Positions 35,211-46,934 of a stretch of 64,000 nucleotides of DNA are shown here, piece by piece. Both the position numbers and the translations under genes were made by a program. This stretch comes from Malachius bipustulatus. Lineage: Eukaryota > Arthropoda > Insecta > Coleoptera > Melyridae. A model generated the notes under the pieces. The model ran no database searches. It was not told the origin of the DNA and was given only the letters and a program-made list of their open reading frames with translations. Position 1 is the stretch's first letter; the number at the start of each line of letters is the position of its first letter. The DNA lies in NCBI GenBank assembly GCA_910589415.1, contig OU342630.1:42192012-42256011 (forward strand). The letters run 5' to 3'.

Positions 35211-37911
35211 TGGAGCCTTCCTCCCCCTCGCTTACTCCCACTCAAAAAGTTGATTAATAAAAAATATAATAATTCACTTACCTTAACCCCGAAAGGAAGG
35301 AGGTGGCTATTGACAGATCTCAATGTGACTAGGCAAATTTGTAACATTAGCCACATTGGCCTGTCGAGTGGAACATATCAAATTTGGAATGCCCCACCCA
35401 AATATTCTAAATGTCGAAACAAAAATAAACTTTAAATTTTGAAAAGTGATCGTCTAAAATTTCCAAAGTATCAAACCAAAACCAAACTTAATCAAAATGT
35501 TCGTTGTGATTATCCAGCCCGGGACAGATAAATGTGGCCTTCCTCTGGAAAATCCAGCATTCACCGAACCAGACTGGACCCGTAGTAACTCCTAACAATT
35601 TTAAAAACAATAACCAAAAATTAATAAACCTCACCAAAATATACCAGGATATATCGCCTTATTCTTGATGTTACTCTACTGATTGAATAAATTATTTAAA
35701 AGAACATGAGGAGGGTTGATTCTCAAAACTCTAAAATTGTTGAATTTTAATACAAAGATTTATTAAAATCAATTTCATCATCAGTACAATAGACTGGCAA
35801 TCACCAATAGATCTTACATATCAACAATCAATTTAATAATTAAAATCAGTAATCCTGACTCAAATATTCAAACATAAATATTACCTTATTACCAATAATA
35901 TCAAACTTACTTGACTAAAATTCAAGATAGGTACCTATATCATTTCAATAGTTCAGATAAAAATTTCCAAAGCTCAAATTCTATTAAACAATTTCTAAAC
36001 TATAACACATAGGTATGATTCTGAATAGAACTCGGAGTTAGATCAGAGATTATTTATCAAAAATTCAAATTTATCTTAAGCAAAAGTTTCAATATAAAAA
36101 TCGGTATCTACCTACAAAATCTGAAATTCAAAATTTAATCTAGAAAATGATCATCTCCAACTCGAAATCCTAAACACATACGATAAATTTAATAAATTAT
36201 TTTTACACATAACCATTACATTAGTCACTTGTTGACCACAATAAAAGTTCATAACATATTATCACAAATCAGTTTCACTTAGAAAGTCATAGGTGATGAA
36301 ATCAATTAAACACTGTACTTGAATTTATTTAATTTTCTGGATTGTCGGAAAATAGCCAAAGTTTATTCACTTATAAAGACATACCTTATTATTCAAAACT
36401 CCATCTCAAAAACTGACGAACTAAGGTTCCTCTAACCTAAGCGCGATGATCAAAGACTAGGCCGGCATGGTTGCTGGAACTGCCTTTGCACTGGTGTTAG
36501 CACCCCTTGGTGGATGCTCTAGGTGCCGGATGAGCTGGACTGCTCTCCCTGCTACCTTGTGATGACCAAATATCAACGTACTAGGACCTCTGCCTGATGA
36601 AACCTTCCATGTCTACAAACTAAACTCCACCACTCTTCTTTATTTCTCCAAGCTTCTTCAAATATCACCCTTCACACAGGTTAGTATACCTACCTAGGTA
36701 GGTACCTACCTAAGCCTCCACATGATCGAATCTTTATGTAAACTTTCGTGTAAATTAGAAATTTGAAAGTTGGAACTCAAAACTCAGAAACTAGAAGTTC
36801 GAAATTAAAATTCAGGAATCAAAAGTTAAAACTTAGAAATTCAAAGATCGAAATCAAAACTGGAAATCGGAAATTAGTAGTTAAAAATCAAAACTGGAAG
36901 TCGGGACCTAACATTCTAGAACTTGAAACTCAAAAGTAAATCAAAACTAAAGTTCAAAACTACGTTCAAAACTACGTCCAAGACTACGTCCAAGACTACG
37001 TCTAAACCCACGTCCCTTGTCTGTAAAGACAAGAAAGCGAACATTAGTTATAATGACCAAAATTAAATTCAAAAGATTACTCACGTAAGACTGCATCTTT
37101 CACGGAAACAACTTCACCATAATAACGTCTCACACAAGGGACTAATACTAATTTACGAACTTGTAGACAAGCTACATGACCTGTCGAATTTAGACCGGAA
37201 AATGAACCTGAAGCGTCCTTTACCTCCCTTTATAATTTTTTTGGGATGACGCTATCGCATGCGCCTTAACCACTGTCTAACCGAACTTGGTGACCCACTT
37301 TCACTCCAAATATCATCATCGACAGTATGCAACACTTAAAACTCGCACGCGACATTGACGGATCGATTCTCATATACTCTAGTACACCATCGGCAGTACG
37401 ATCAACCTCTCCCGTTCTCCCTATATCCAAACTTAAATTTCACAATCGTGAATCCGCTTATACTCGAGGCTTGTCGTGTCCCAGAACAAAACGCAAGTTT
37501 TTTTTTATATGTTTCCTCAACTATCGTTTCATGTTTTTTTAACCCACACCCAAAGAAATAATCTTTTAGGTTTTATCTGGATAACTAATCGGAAATCTTG
37601 AGTAGCAAGATGAGAGTGGTCTCATTAGACGCGGAAAATTAATTCGCATAAGATGATATACTTTTCAAACTCTGAAAACCCAGAACCGGGACAGAAAATC
37701 GACCAGACATGTTTTCTACGTCTTACTCAAATAACAAAAGCAAGGATTTCTTAATAGCTGTCAGGTGTTCGTTCGTGATCTTTGCCTAATACAGCCTCCT
37801 ACATCAGCGAAAATGTACAGTCAATCATAACTCTTCTGAACTTTATAAAAATATTCCAAATCAAGAATTAAAATTTTGAAAAAGAAAACGTAGCGTGCAA
37901 GGCACGCTGCA
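35211..37911 (-). repeat. LTR (3' in element orientation), 2,701 bp
   Basis: Begins TGGAGCCTTCC and ends CACGCTGCA on the plus strand, giving TG...CA termini. Every position maps to the right LTR at a constant offset of 11,724, showing no net indel, and no substitution was noticed in the stretches compared. Internally it has short repeats built on ACTACGT(C/T)(C/T)A at about 36955-37015 and a TAGGTAGGTACCTACCTA run near 36700. The small open frames at 35250 and 37327 recur in the other LTR and are not genes. Confidence 0.93.
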
Positions 37912-37922
37912 CACCCCCCCTT
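37912..37922 (-). other. Polypurine tract
   Basis: On the minus strand AAGGGGGGGTG immediately precedes the TGCAGCG start of the 3' LTR. It is placed where plus-strand DNA synthesis is primed during reverse transcription. Confidence 0.75.
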
Positions 37923-40900
37923 GTAAAAAGGAAGGAAAAGTCTCCACAAGAAACTTTTCCGAGAGAACTCCTCTCGAATCAACAATCAACGAATCCCAAC
38001 AAACCGAAAGAAAAGACAGAAAGAACAAGTTTTAAACACTCCATGTTTCAAACACAAAGCAATATGGGCGAGCCCTGACCTCGGAAACCGCCAGTAGGAC
38101 TCTGGTTACTAAAACTAGGTTAAACAGGCTCCCAAAAGGAAAACCTGACTGCCGTTATTCGGAAACTAACTCCGCTCTACGCATAATTCAATAAAGTAAG
38201 TTGAGTCTCATGAGAACACGAAGGAACTCAAAAAGACAAAACTCTTATGGTGGCAATATTTGCCTATGTAGCGAAGCTCAAATAATTGGCCCCTGTGGTT
38301 GGCATGTCACGTGACTATACCTCCTACTTCATCAGTCGGGGCTCCACAACTGACTAAACGGCAGGCCCTTTCCATTTATAAGGCTGGAAATGACATAATG
38401 CACCCCTCTAGTACACTACCTTGTAACTAAAGATTTTTCAAAAGAAAGCTAAATATTTTCCCTAACCTCTGGTTGAACAGACTATACCAGAACCAATAAC
38501 CTCCACCACCATACTCATCCTAAAATAAAACTAAAACTATGTGAAACAGAGTTCTCCATTGGAGAAACTCCGGCTGTCGTCAATCGATTACCGACTTCGT
38601 CCTACACACAAAAATCAAGGAGTTGGGTCTGCATGAACACCTCAAGGAAATTCAGCGACCAAAACTCGTGAATTGGCAATACTGCCAGGATGACGAAGCC
38701 ATAAAGATTCGGCCCCTATGGTCGGTATGTCGCCAGACAATACCACCTACTTCATCAGCTGGGGCTAAGCAGCTGACTAGACGACAGGGCAATTCTCCGC
38801 TTATGAGGCCGGAAATGCCAAAATACACCCCTCTAGTGCGTTTCCCTGCGACTAGAGATTTACGTCAAAAGCTAAAAGGTTTCCTTGATCGTTAGTTAGT
38901 TAAGAGTAACGTCCTAACGACTTTGGAGCGAAATATGATTCCTAACAAAGGAAATCATAGAGAAATCTAAAAGAGCCAAAACTAAATTTCTACATATAAA
39001 AGCCTAAAGAAATTTTAAATCTAAGAGTTCTACTTACACCTCAAACTCCAAGACGTCTAAATCGGGTCAAATGTCAAAATTGTTCATACTCAAAGTATTT
39101 TGATCTGGACACTTCCAAATCAAAATTATTCATACCTCAAAATGTCAAAACCGAAATATCGAAGATATTCATACTCAAAAAATGTCAAAATCGGGATATC
39201 TAAATTATCTATACTCAAAAATGTCAAAATTGTTTTCCAAAAACGTCCAAATTATTCAACAAGATTCAGTCAAGTGGTTATCAATAACACAAGAATAGAT
39301 GAAATTCTGAAACTCCAACTCGGATTTTATTTCTCAAAATTAATTAACGCGAACGCTAAGTATCAGTAGTAAGACAGATTTAATTTTCCAAGATTTCCCT
39401 CTACTGAGACCTACGTCACTAAATTTCTCTACTGAACGACTCAAAGTGGTACTGGAACTGTGCGGCCATTCTTACTCAAGAACCCGTCGAGACTTACCCA
39501 GACACCTAAACTCAAAGACTCAAAACTATCTCAACTTCAATTCATTACTCTAAAACTTACACAAATGTGTTAGACCTTCAGAATTATACTGATATGTTGA
39601 CTAAGGTGGAACTTGACGTCAAAATATAGGGAGTAAAGTCCCTACTTTACTTAAAAGAACTTGGAAATAATTCTCCAAACTGAATTAATATTTGAAGGAC
39701 CAAAAGAAATTGGATCCAACCTTAAATGGATGGAGAAGTCCAAGAGAATCCTCATTTACCGGGACGGGTCTAATGGCCAGGATAACCGCCATTCATAATT
39801 AGAATGGATGTTATAAATTATGGCCCAAAAAGGGATGGCATATAGGAACATGCCTTATATATGTAAGGTTTCTTCTTAAACGTATTATGCATATTCTGCT
39901 TTAAAAAGGGCTAAAGAGATTAAATGTCGAAATGGTATATGTTGCAAAGTGGTTCGTTCACCCGCTATGAAGATATGGATTATTATAAATTTAGATTGAA
40001 AGAGATAGGAAAAAGATTAAAGACGAACTTATATGTGTGCCGTAAACGGCGAAAAAAGAAAGGAAAGAAGCGCATAGAAAGATATACAAGAAATCAGCCA
40101 CTGGACCTATTTTCAAAAGTGGCTGGATACTTTCTCTTTAGGTAGCACCAGGGTGGAAAGTACCAAAAATAACCCCAAAGATGTTGTCATTGTCTAAAGA
40201 AAATTTTCAAACGAGAAACCAAATCTCAATCATTGGACCTATGAAGTGGTTTTACTTACCAATGAACTCTATTTCAATTATTAAAGAATAAAAATTTTCG
40301 AAAAGAAAATCAAATCTCAAACGTTGGACCTATATGTGGTTTTACTTACCAACGAACTCTATCTCAATTATTAAAGAATAAAGATTTTCAAAAAGAAAAT
40401 CAAATCTCAAACGTTGGACCTATATGTGGTTTTACTTACCAACGAACTCTATCTCAATTATTAAGGAAATAAAAATTTTCAAAGAGAAAGATTTTTACTT
40501 TTAACTGTCACACTACTCAAATGTTCTCAAAAGAGCAAACTTGAAAAGTTCTTACAAATGAAGAGACTTTTAAAACTCAAAATTTCTTGTCAAAATCTGT
40601 ATAGTTAATTTCCAATCATAACTCATTAACCACCCGGTTAATGTTGTTCCGCCAAAATTAAACACCATCAAAGATATTCGAGATAATGTGTCAACTGAAA
40701 GAATTCTTAAATCTCAACTAACTGTACTTATTGAATCTCAAACTCTAGCTGAAAATATTGCCTCGACTTAACCTTAATCAAAGGAATGGAAAAGATTTTT
40801 ATCATCAGGAGCTTTTTCTTCAAAATCTCAACCTAAAAATATTATAACTACCTCAATTCTCAACTCTACTCAACGGATCGTTCCTGAAAGTTACTGTTAG

Positions 40901-41447
40901 GATGATAACAGCTCAGATTTATATTTAGATTATGCCAATTATCAACTCTAACAGAACTCGAAATTTTCAATTAAGAACTCACCTAAATCAACTCAACCCA
41001 ACGCCTAGTCACGTAGCTCACTTATTTGCATGGGGCTCTAACGCGACCGTTTAAAAATATTTTACAAATTAGTCTGGCCATGACTAAAGTGTAACTCAAC
41101 CTCTACCTCAACAACAATTACTGGTAGGTTAGCTAAATTTATTTAATTTGTACGCTAACATCACCAGTCTCAAATTATTTTAACCTAAGTACCTATAAAA
41201 GGATTTTCTCTAAACTCGACTCAACCTCTACGAAAACTCCTGACTCTAAACAACCTTTATTTTTTCTCCAAAACCGTAACTAAACTTACTGAAAAGCTTA
41301 CTATTGACACACTAAACGAATTCTTTCTAAATTCTCAAACTACAAACAAATAGGATATATACTGCCTTTGCGTGTGAACGGAGCTTTACACTAGGGGCGC
41401 CAACTTGAATACAATACAACTAGGTCACCCCTAAAGCGCGCTCTACA
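37923..41447 (-). other. Long non-coding region between pol and the 3' LTR
   Basis: About 3.5 kb with no credible open frame in either strand. It holds a diverged ~450-bp duplication (about 38080-38440 against 38540-38890, both with ACTTCATCAG, GGGGCT and CACCCCTCTAGT blocks) and a tandem repeat at 40221-40490. Many phrases of the type CTCAAAACT and TCAAAATC recur, giving a low-complexity feel. Its position is where some Gypsy elements carry env, but no env-like protein features were found. Confidence 0.7.
40221..40490. repeat. Three tandem copies of a ~90-bp unit
   Basis: Each copy contains TTGGACCTAT, GTGGTTTTACTTACCAA, GAACTCTAT and TCAATTATTAA, ending in an AAAGAAAATCAAATCTCAA-type linker. 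Copies 2 and 3 (from about 40311 and 40401) are nearly identical; copy 1 differs at several positions. It lies in the 3' non-coding region of the retrotransposon. Confidence 0.85.
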
Positions 41448-44400
41448 CTAACACTGGCTGTCTTGACTCTCAACGAACGGTTTAATATCACTTACGTGAA
41501 AATCTCCCAGGATTTTTCCTGACAGATCTGAAAGAACAACAACCTTACCAGTACCTTTAATTTTCTTTATCATAGCCGGGACATATTTCGGAGCTAATTT
41601 CTTAGAAAACTTATCAACCGCTTTGGAAAGAACGAAGTTTTTCTTCCACACTTTATCACCTTCTTGATAATTAACCTCTCGCCTACGAAGGTTATACCTC
41701 TTAACATTTTTCTCAAAAGACTTTCTAATTTTCTCCTGGATTTGGGGATAAAGTTTAGGAACTTTGCTCACTTCGGACTGCCATTTAAGTCGATTGGAAA
41801 AATCGACTGGGTCAAAAGAACTATAATCAACATCCTTATAAAAACTACCATTCACTGGTGTATACCGTCCAAAAACCAAAAAAGAGGGTGAGTACCCTGT
41901 TGACTCATGTACCGAGGTATTAATTGCCTGAGCAATTTCGAAAATATGTTCGTCCCATGTTCGGTGATCATCATCTTTAATATATGACGCTATAGCACTA
42001 CCCAAAACTTTATTCACCCTTTCGGTTGGATTAACCTGGGGGTGGTAACTTGGATTATACCAGATCTTAGGAATCTGGTACTTCTTCATTAATTCTTTGA
42101 ATTCTCTAGACCTGAACTGACTACCATTATCACAACACACGACCTCTGGAGTTCCGTAAACCAAAAAGATTTCTCTCTCCAAAATTTTCACGACCTTGGC
42201 CGAAGTGGCCTTAGGAAGGGGTTTTACTATAACAAATCGAGTGAAAGAATCAGTAATAACCAACAATTGGGTATTTCCTGATTTAGATCTTGGGAAAGGT
42301 CCCATAAAATCTAACGAAATAGATTGAAACGGAAAATCGACTTTACGTTGATTTCCTCCTAAACCAGCTGGAGATTGATTTGTGGATTTGTGGGCACCAC
42401 AAGTCTCGCATGATCTAACATAACGTCTCACTGACTCCTTTACTCCTGGCCAATAATAATTTTCCAAAATTCTTGCCAACGTCTTTGAAATACCTAAATG
42501 AGCTGAAGTCGGATGATCATGACACTCAACAAAAACCTCTTTCCTATTCTCAGTTGGAACTACTATTTTCCAGTCTGAAAAATTGGACTGGATGTCGTGT
42601 TTTGGCCTAATATGTTTATACAAAATATTATCCTTAACGTCAAAATCTGGAAACTTCGCTGGGTTACAGCGGACTTTATTAATCATCTCAACATACCAGG
42701 TGTCTGGCGTAAAAGATTTAACATTAATCAAAGAAATATGTCTGGACAGAAAATCAGCCATTACCAAATTCTTACCGGGACGATGGACAACCTTGAACTT
42801 AAATCCACTCAACCTGACTGTCCACCTAGCAATTCTGCCGACTGGATCTTTAATTTTATACAGCCATTGTAGGCTGGCATGGTCAGTAACAACCGTAAAT
42901 TCTGTGCCCTCGACATAACACCTAAATTTTTCAATACCAAAAATAACTCCAAGACACTCCTTCTCTGTAACCGTGTAATTTTTCTTCTCAGTCTTGAGAA
43001 GCTTTCTAGAAGCATAAGCTATAGGGTGCTCAAAATCATCCTTAACTTGATATAAAATGGCCCCCACCCCTACGTCACTTGCATCCGTCTGAATGAAGAA
43101 AGGTAGGTTGGGATCCGGTTTGACTAAAATGGGAGCTGAAACCAACAATTCCTTAAGGTTTTGGAAAGCCTCTTCGGCTTCTTCCGTCCAAATAACTGGA
43201 GTGTGTTTCTTACGACCCTTAATAAGCGATGTAATTGGCTCAGACACGGTGGAAAAATTAGGGATGAACTTTCGATACCATTGGAGGATTCCAATTACTC
43301 TTCTAACTTCGGTGGTAGTTTTAGGTGATGGCATATCAACAATAGCCTGAACTTTTCCTGGATCGGTCCTTAGACCTTTCCTATCTACCACATAACCCAA
43401 AAACGATAACGAATCTCTACAGAACTTACACTTATCCAGGTTGATCTTCAACCCGGCTTTAGTGAGAATTTCCAACACTTCAGCAAGAAGGGCAATGTGT
43501 TCCTCGAATGAATTGGACACACAAATAATGTCATCCAAATAGGTAAAAACTCGATCTTCAAACTTAGTACCCCTAAATAGGTGGTCCATTAACCGTTGTT
43601 GTGTCTGTGCGGCATTACACAACCCAAAAGGCATAACCTTAAACTGAAAAAGACCTCGACCATGAACTTGAAACGCCGTTTTGGGCTTGGAGGTTTCCTC
43701 CAAGGGAATATTCCAAAACGCCTTTGTTAAATCAATCGAAGATAGATAAGTAGACCCAGCTACTTTACTCAAAATACTATCTACTAACGGTAGTGGGTAG
43801 GAATCCTTAACAGTCAACTCATTGATCTTACGACCATCAAAACACATACGGTAGGTACCGTCACTTTTTGGAACCATCAAAACAGGACTTGACCAAGCTG
43901 AATTACTTTCCTCTATAACTCCATCTCTTAACATTGAATCTACTTCTTGATGTAAAAATTTGGTGATAGCAGGAGACAGAGGGTACTGCCTCTGCTTCAC
44001 GGGTCTAGCTGAACCTGTATCTATGAAATGTGTAATTTCACTCGTACGACCGGGAGCTTTCGAAGCAAGTAATTCGTACTGCTTTATTACCTTATCTAAA
44101 ATCAACTGTTGTTCCTCTGACAACTCCTCAAGATAAGTACCTAAATTTGGAGTCTCTCCTGTAATCTCATTAATGTCGAAAACTTGATTTTTAAAATCGA
44201 TAGCCAACTCAACCTGCTTGCAAAAATCAGAACCTAAAATAACAGCGTGAGATATAGTAGGGATAATTGTAAATTCTAACTCAATCAACCTATCCTCAAA
44301 ACAAATAGGCAAAACTGCAGTACCTAGAACTGTTTGTGGCTGTCCATTTGCTACAGTCACTCGCGGTAATTTATCTTTAACTATTCGATTGGGTTCCAAC

Positions 44401-44567
44401 AGTTCCCAAATCGACTCAGTTCCTGCACCTAAAATGGAAATATTTGCCCCAGTGTCAACTAGAGCTAGAATCTCAAAACCCTCTAACTCAATAGAGATAT
44501 ACGGCCTATTATCTGCATCTTTACTCTCAAAAACTGGACTGATCTGCTTAGAAAGGTTCGAGTTCAC
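41448..44567 (-). CDS. pol: Gypsy Pol polyprotein (PR-RT-RNase H-IN)
   Basis: An intact frame of about 1,039 residues. Protease: LALVDTGANISILG, with the catalytic DTG near residues 38-40. Reverse transcriptase: motif-A SIDLTKAFW near 277-285, MPFGLCNA, and the YLDD box near 343-346. RNase H: TDASDVGVGAILY near 494, then glutamate 537 and TDHAS at 561. Integrase: zinc-binding HHCC (last cysteines near 720 and 723), core aspartates near 753 and 813, and glutamate near 849, giving a D,D-35-E pattern. The apparent first codon at 44567 is GTG, and the frame stays open upstream into the end of gag, in the -1 frame relative to gag. Pol is therefore probably made as a Gag-Pol fusion by -1 frameshifting rather than from its own start. 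Confidence 0.95.
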   Translation of the reverse strand: MNSNLSKQISPVFESKDADNRPYISIELEGFEILALVDTGANISILGAGTESIWELLEPNRIVKDKLPRVTVANGQPQTVLGTAVLPICFEDRLIELEFTIIPTISHAVILGSDFCKQVELAIDFKNQVFDINEITGETPNLGTYLEELSEEQQLILDKVIKQYELLASKAPGRTSEITHFIDTGSARPVKQRQYPLSPAITKFLHQEVDSMLRDGVIEESNSAWSSPVLMVPKSDGTYRMCFDGRKINELTVKDSYPLPLVDSILSKVAGSTYLSSIDLTKAFWNIPLEETSKPKTAFQVHGRGLFQFKVMPFGLCNAAQTQQRLMDHLFRGTKFEDRVFTYLDDIICVSNSFEEHIALLAEVLEILTKAGLKINLDKCKFCRDSLSFLGYVVDRKGLRTDPGKVQAIVDMPSPKTTTEVRRVIGILQWYRKFIPNFSTVSEPITSLIKGRKKHTPVIWTEEAEEAFQNLKELLVSAPILVKPDPNLPFFIQTDASDVGVGAILYQVKDDFEHPIAYASRKLLKTEKKNYTVTEKECLGVIFGIEKFRCYVEGTEFTVVTDHASLQWLYKIKDPVGRIARWTVRLSGFKFKVVHRPGKNLVMADFLSRHISLINVKSFTPDTWYVEMINKVRCNPAKFPDFDVKDNILYKHIRPKHDIQSNFSDWKIVVPTENRKEVFVECHDHPTSAHLGISKTLARILENYYWPGVKESVRRYVRSCETCGAHKSTNQSPAGLGGNQRKVDFPFQSISLDFMGPFPRSKSGNTQLLVITDSFTRFVIVKPLPKATSAKVVKILEREIFLVYGTPEVVCCDNGSQFRSREFKELMKKYQIPKIWYNPSYHPQVNPTERVNKVLGSAIASYIKDDDHRTWDEHIFEIAQAINTSVHESTGYSPSFLVFGRYTPVNGSFYKDVDYSSFDPVDFSNRLKWQSEVSKVPKLYPQIQEKIRKSFEKNVKRYNLRRREVNYQEGDKVWKKNFVLSKAVDKFSKKLAPKYVPAMIKKIKGTGKVVVLSDLSGKILGDFHVSDIKPFVESQDSQC

Positions 44568-44578
44568 CTGTCTCGATT

Positions 44579-46381
44579 CTAACGTCTCTTCGGAATCGCA
44601 CCTGATTCTGGACCTGGTTGGCGTCTTCGAAACTCGAGGGAAGTCGCGCCAAAATCTTCTCTCGCTGACTCGTTTTTTGAATCTGCCTTAGAACTTTCTT
44701 TACCTAAATTCGACTCCCGAGTTTCTGGACAATCCACCACCTTCTTAACGTCTTTGGACTCAACTGCTTCCTGGTTATCTTTCCCTGAATGATGACATCG
44801 GGGACAAGAAGGCGCTATTGCTCCTTTCAAACCGCACGAAAAACAAAATTTCTCAAGTGGATGTGGACAAAAATTAAATGAATGACCCGCCTGGTCACAA
44901 TTCCAACAGGAAAAAGAGCTGACTGGGGGTCGGTCTGACTTATTCATCGACTGATTTGGAGCATTCGCAAATCTTCGGGGAGGAAAAGGTGGACGAGGGG
45001 TCTCTACTTTAACCTTTGGGATTTCCTTCGCTTCTCTAACCGTCGTTCCCACAGGTGCTGCTTGGGGTCGACCTACACGGGTTTTACCCTCTACTCCACT
45101 CATTATCACCGAATTCTTCGCGATCTGCCTGCATAGACATTCCAACTGCTCATAAGAAACCAGATCGATCAAACATAACTTCGAATTCAAATCGGGCAGG
45201 AGGTTTCTCCTAACTATCTTCAACTGTTCCGGAATAGAAATTGGATTAAGAAGATGTGAAAACTTCATCCTTAAATTCGCAATAAACGTAACAACATTTT
45301 CATTATTCCTTTGCCTAAAGGAACGAATCTCTTCTAGGAGTTCTTCATCGTAATTTGGAGGGATGAAAGTATTACCAATTCTTGCCTCCAAGTCTCGCCA
45401 AGACCTCAACTGATACTTAATACTTCGGAACCATGAGAGAGCTGGTTCCTTAAATAAATCGACTGCACTATTAAAAACTGTATCAAGGGGAACTCCCCTA
45501 GCTTGACTAAGTTCACGAACTCTTTCTAAAAATTTTATAACTTCAATTCCCTTTTCTTTACCAGTAAAACATAATCCCCATTTATACACCGGGATGACCT
45601 TATCTATAGGCGCCACTAACTGGATGGATGGGACTTGAGAATTGAGACTAAACTGTGAGAAAGTGGGTGATGGATTTCTCACTGGGGGTACAAAACTGCT
45701 CGAATGTGCCTGATTATCATAGTCAAAGGGTACCTGATCACAATCTAAAAACGGATTGGTGTTATGGCTTCTTAAGCCTAACCTTCTTAACGATAGATCT
45801 TCTGGAAGATTCGAAGGGACTCTCGAAACCGTATGAAGATTATCTTCATGAGTAGTTGAAGCATTATGACAAGATAACCTATCAAATGCTTGATCTAAAA
45901 GAGAGGCCTGCGATCTTTGTGGGATTTCTGTTCTTGAACTGACTACCTCACCGACAATTTTTTTCTTAAAATCGCCTCGCAATCGTAGAGCATCTGCTCT
46001 AACCTGATCTCGACTAGCAGTCTGAACATCGGAAGTGACCTTCATCCTGTCTATTCTTCCTAACAAATGAGCTAACCTCGAAGAAAATCTCCTAGCTACA
46101 TTAGACTGAGGGGAAATAATTACCTCATCGTGTAATATTTCAGTCATATCCAAAATAGAATCCAAAACTTGACTCAAATCCTCATTAAAATCAAAAGGAG
46201 AGATAGTCACAGTGACTCCTCCATTTATTCTCAAAAGTTGACTTAATTGTGTACGCCTATAATTTCCGTTCCAATGTGGAACTTCTCCTCTTAATAAAAT
46301 TTCATACTTAATCTCATCTACCTTGAGATCAACGACCTCAAAACCGACTGTAGTATTTTCCTCAATGAAATCCATTTTCAC
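44579..46381 (-). CDS. gag: Gypsy Gag polyprotein
   Basis: A 600-residue frame starting at ATG 46381. Residues 1-260 are unassigned, with a serine- and proline-rich part near 150-255. Residues about 262-425 fit the retrotransposon capsid domain (WGLCFTGKEKGIEVIKFLER, then ALSWFRS). Residues 426-480 are basic and proline-rich. A CCHC zinc knuckle (CWNCDQAGHSFNFC, 492-505) is followed by a second knuckle in which the histidine is absent (CFSCGLKGAIAPSCPRC). Gag packages the RNA genome into cytoplasmic particles. It ends at 44579 in AIPKRR-stop, with the pol frame overlapping in -1. Confidence 0.93.
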   Translation of the reverse strand: MKMDFIEENTTVGFEVVDLKVDEIKYEILLRGEVPHWNGNYRRTQLSQLLRINGGVTVTISPFDFNEDLSQVLDSILDMTEILHDEVIISPQSNVARRFSSRLAHLLGRIDRMKVTSDVQTASRDQVRADALRLRGDFKKKIVGEVVSSRTEIPQRSQASLLDQAFDRLSCHNASTTHEDNLHTVSRVPSNLPEDLSLRRLGLRSHNTNPFLDCDQVPFDYDNQAHSSSFVPPVRNPSPTFSQFSLNSQVPSIQLVAPIDKVIPVYKWGLCFTGKEKGIEVIKFLERVRELSQARGVPLDTVFNSAVDLFKEPALSWFRSIKYQLRSWRDLEARIGNTFIPPNYDEELLEEIRSFRQRNNENVVTFIANLRMKFSHLLNPISIPEQLKIVRRNLLPDLNSKLCLIDLVSYEQLECLCRQIAKNSVIMSGVEGKTRVGRPQAAPVGTTVREAKEIPKVKVETPRPPFPPRRFANAPNQSMNKSDRPPVSSFSCWNCDQAGHSFNFCPHPLEKFCFSCGLKGAIAPSCPRCHHSGKDNQEAVESKDVKKVVDCPETRESNLGKESSKADSKNESAREDFGATSLEFRRRQPGPESGAIPKRR

Positions 46382-46914
46382 TATTTATCTCAAAAAAAAC
46401 TTTTGCCTCAAAATTCTCAAACAAGACTTTTCAACCAACTTTACCTGAAACAAAGAAAACGAAAATTGTCGTACCTTTTCTTAGTTGACTTGACCTGACC
46501 TAACAGAATTATCCATAACCAAAATTTCAAAAATCAGATTGTTGCTGATTCTATCTGTAACTCCACCTAAGCTGAAAAATTAAAAAATTATCGAACTCGA
46601 AAACCACATCTTCAGGTTTACCACACCGTCTGGGCTGGAACCTAAAAAGCTGAAACGTCAAAAAGAAAACAACACGGACTCAAATACCACAGGTCTGAAT
46701 TCCCTCGAAGTCCTTCGTTGAAAATTTCAAACCTTACCTTTTGGTTTTAGTCCATCTGTAAACTTTACGCAACTAAGAAAGGTATTTGTCTTTACTTGTC
46801 TAAATTTTGAAAAAGTTTTTCTCTCAAAAATTATTAAAACACCAACACCTCATGTTCATTAATTCTTCTCAAAGTTTGAGAAAGTTTTCGAAAAAAGAAT
46901 AAGGAGATTGATTT
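46382..46914 (-). other. 5' leader between primer-binding site and gag
   Basis: About 530 bp with no open frame of note, expected to hold packaging signals in the element RNA. None can be identified by eye. Confidence 0.6.
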
Positions 46915-46932
46915 ATCCTGGTCACGGCACCA
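46915..46932 (-). other. Primer-binding site, tRNA-His type
   Basis: On the minus strand TGGTGCCGTGACCAGGAT begins two bases inside the 5' LTR. It is complementary to a tRNA 3' end reading ATCCTGGTCACGGCA plus CCA, which is the acceptor and T-arm end of animal tRNA-His (acceptor stem GCCGTGA/TCACGGC). The 18-base match and spacing support it strongly. Confidence 0.85.
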
Positions 46933-46934
46933 CT

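Noticed and set aside
37327..37561. Two overlapping open frames, repeated at 49051-49285
   Set aside because: They lie inside both copies of the LTR in the sense opposite to gag and pol, with no domain; the repetition reflects LTR identity.
38623..39369. Open frames of about 90 codons in the retrotransposon 3' region
   Set aside because: They follow the duplicated and low-complexity sequence there, and the other copy of the duplication is not open.
42583..42918. Plus-strand open frames over pol and gag (41664-45855)
   Set aside because: Antisense shadows of the intact pol and gag genes.
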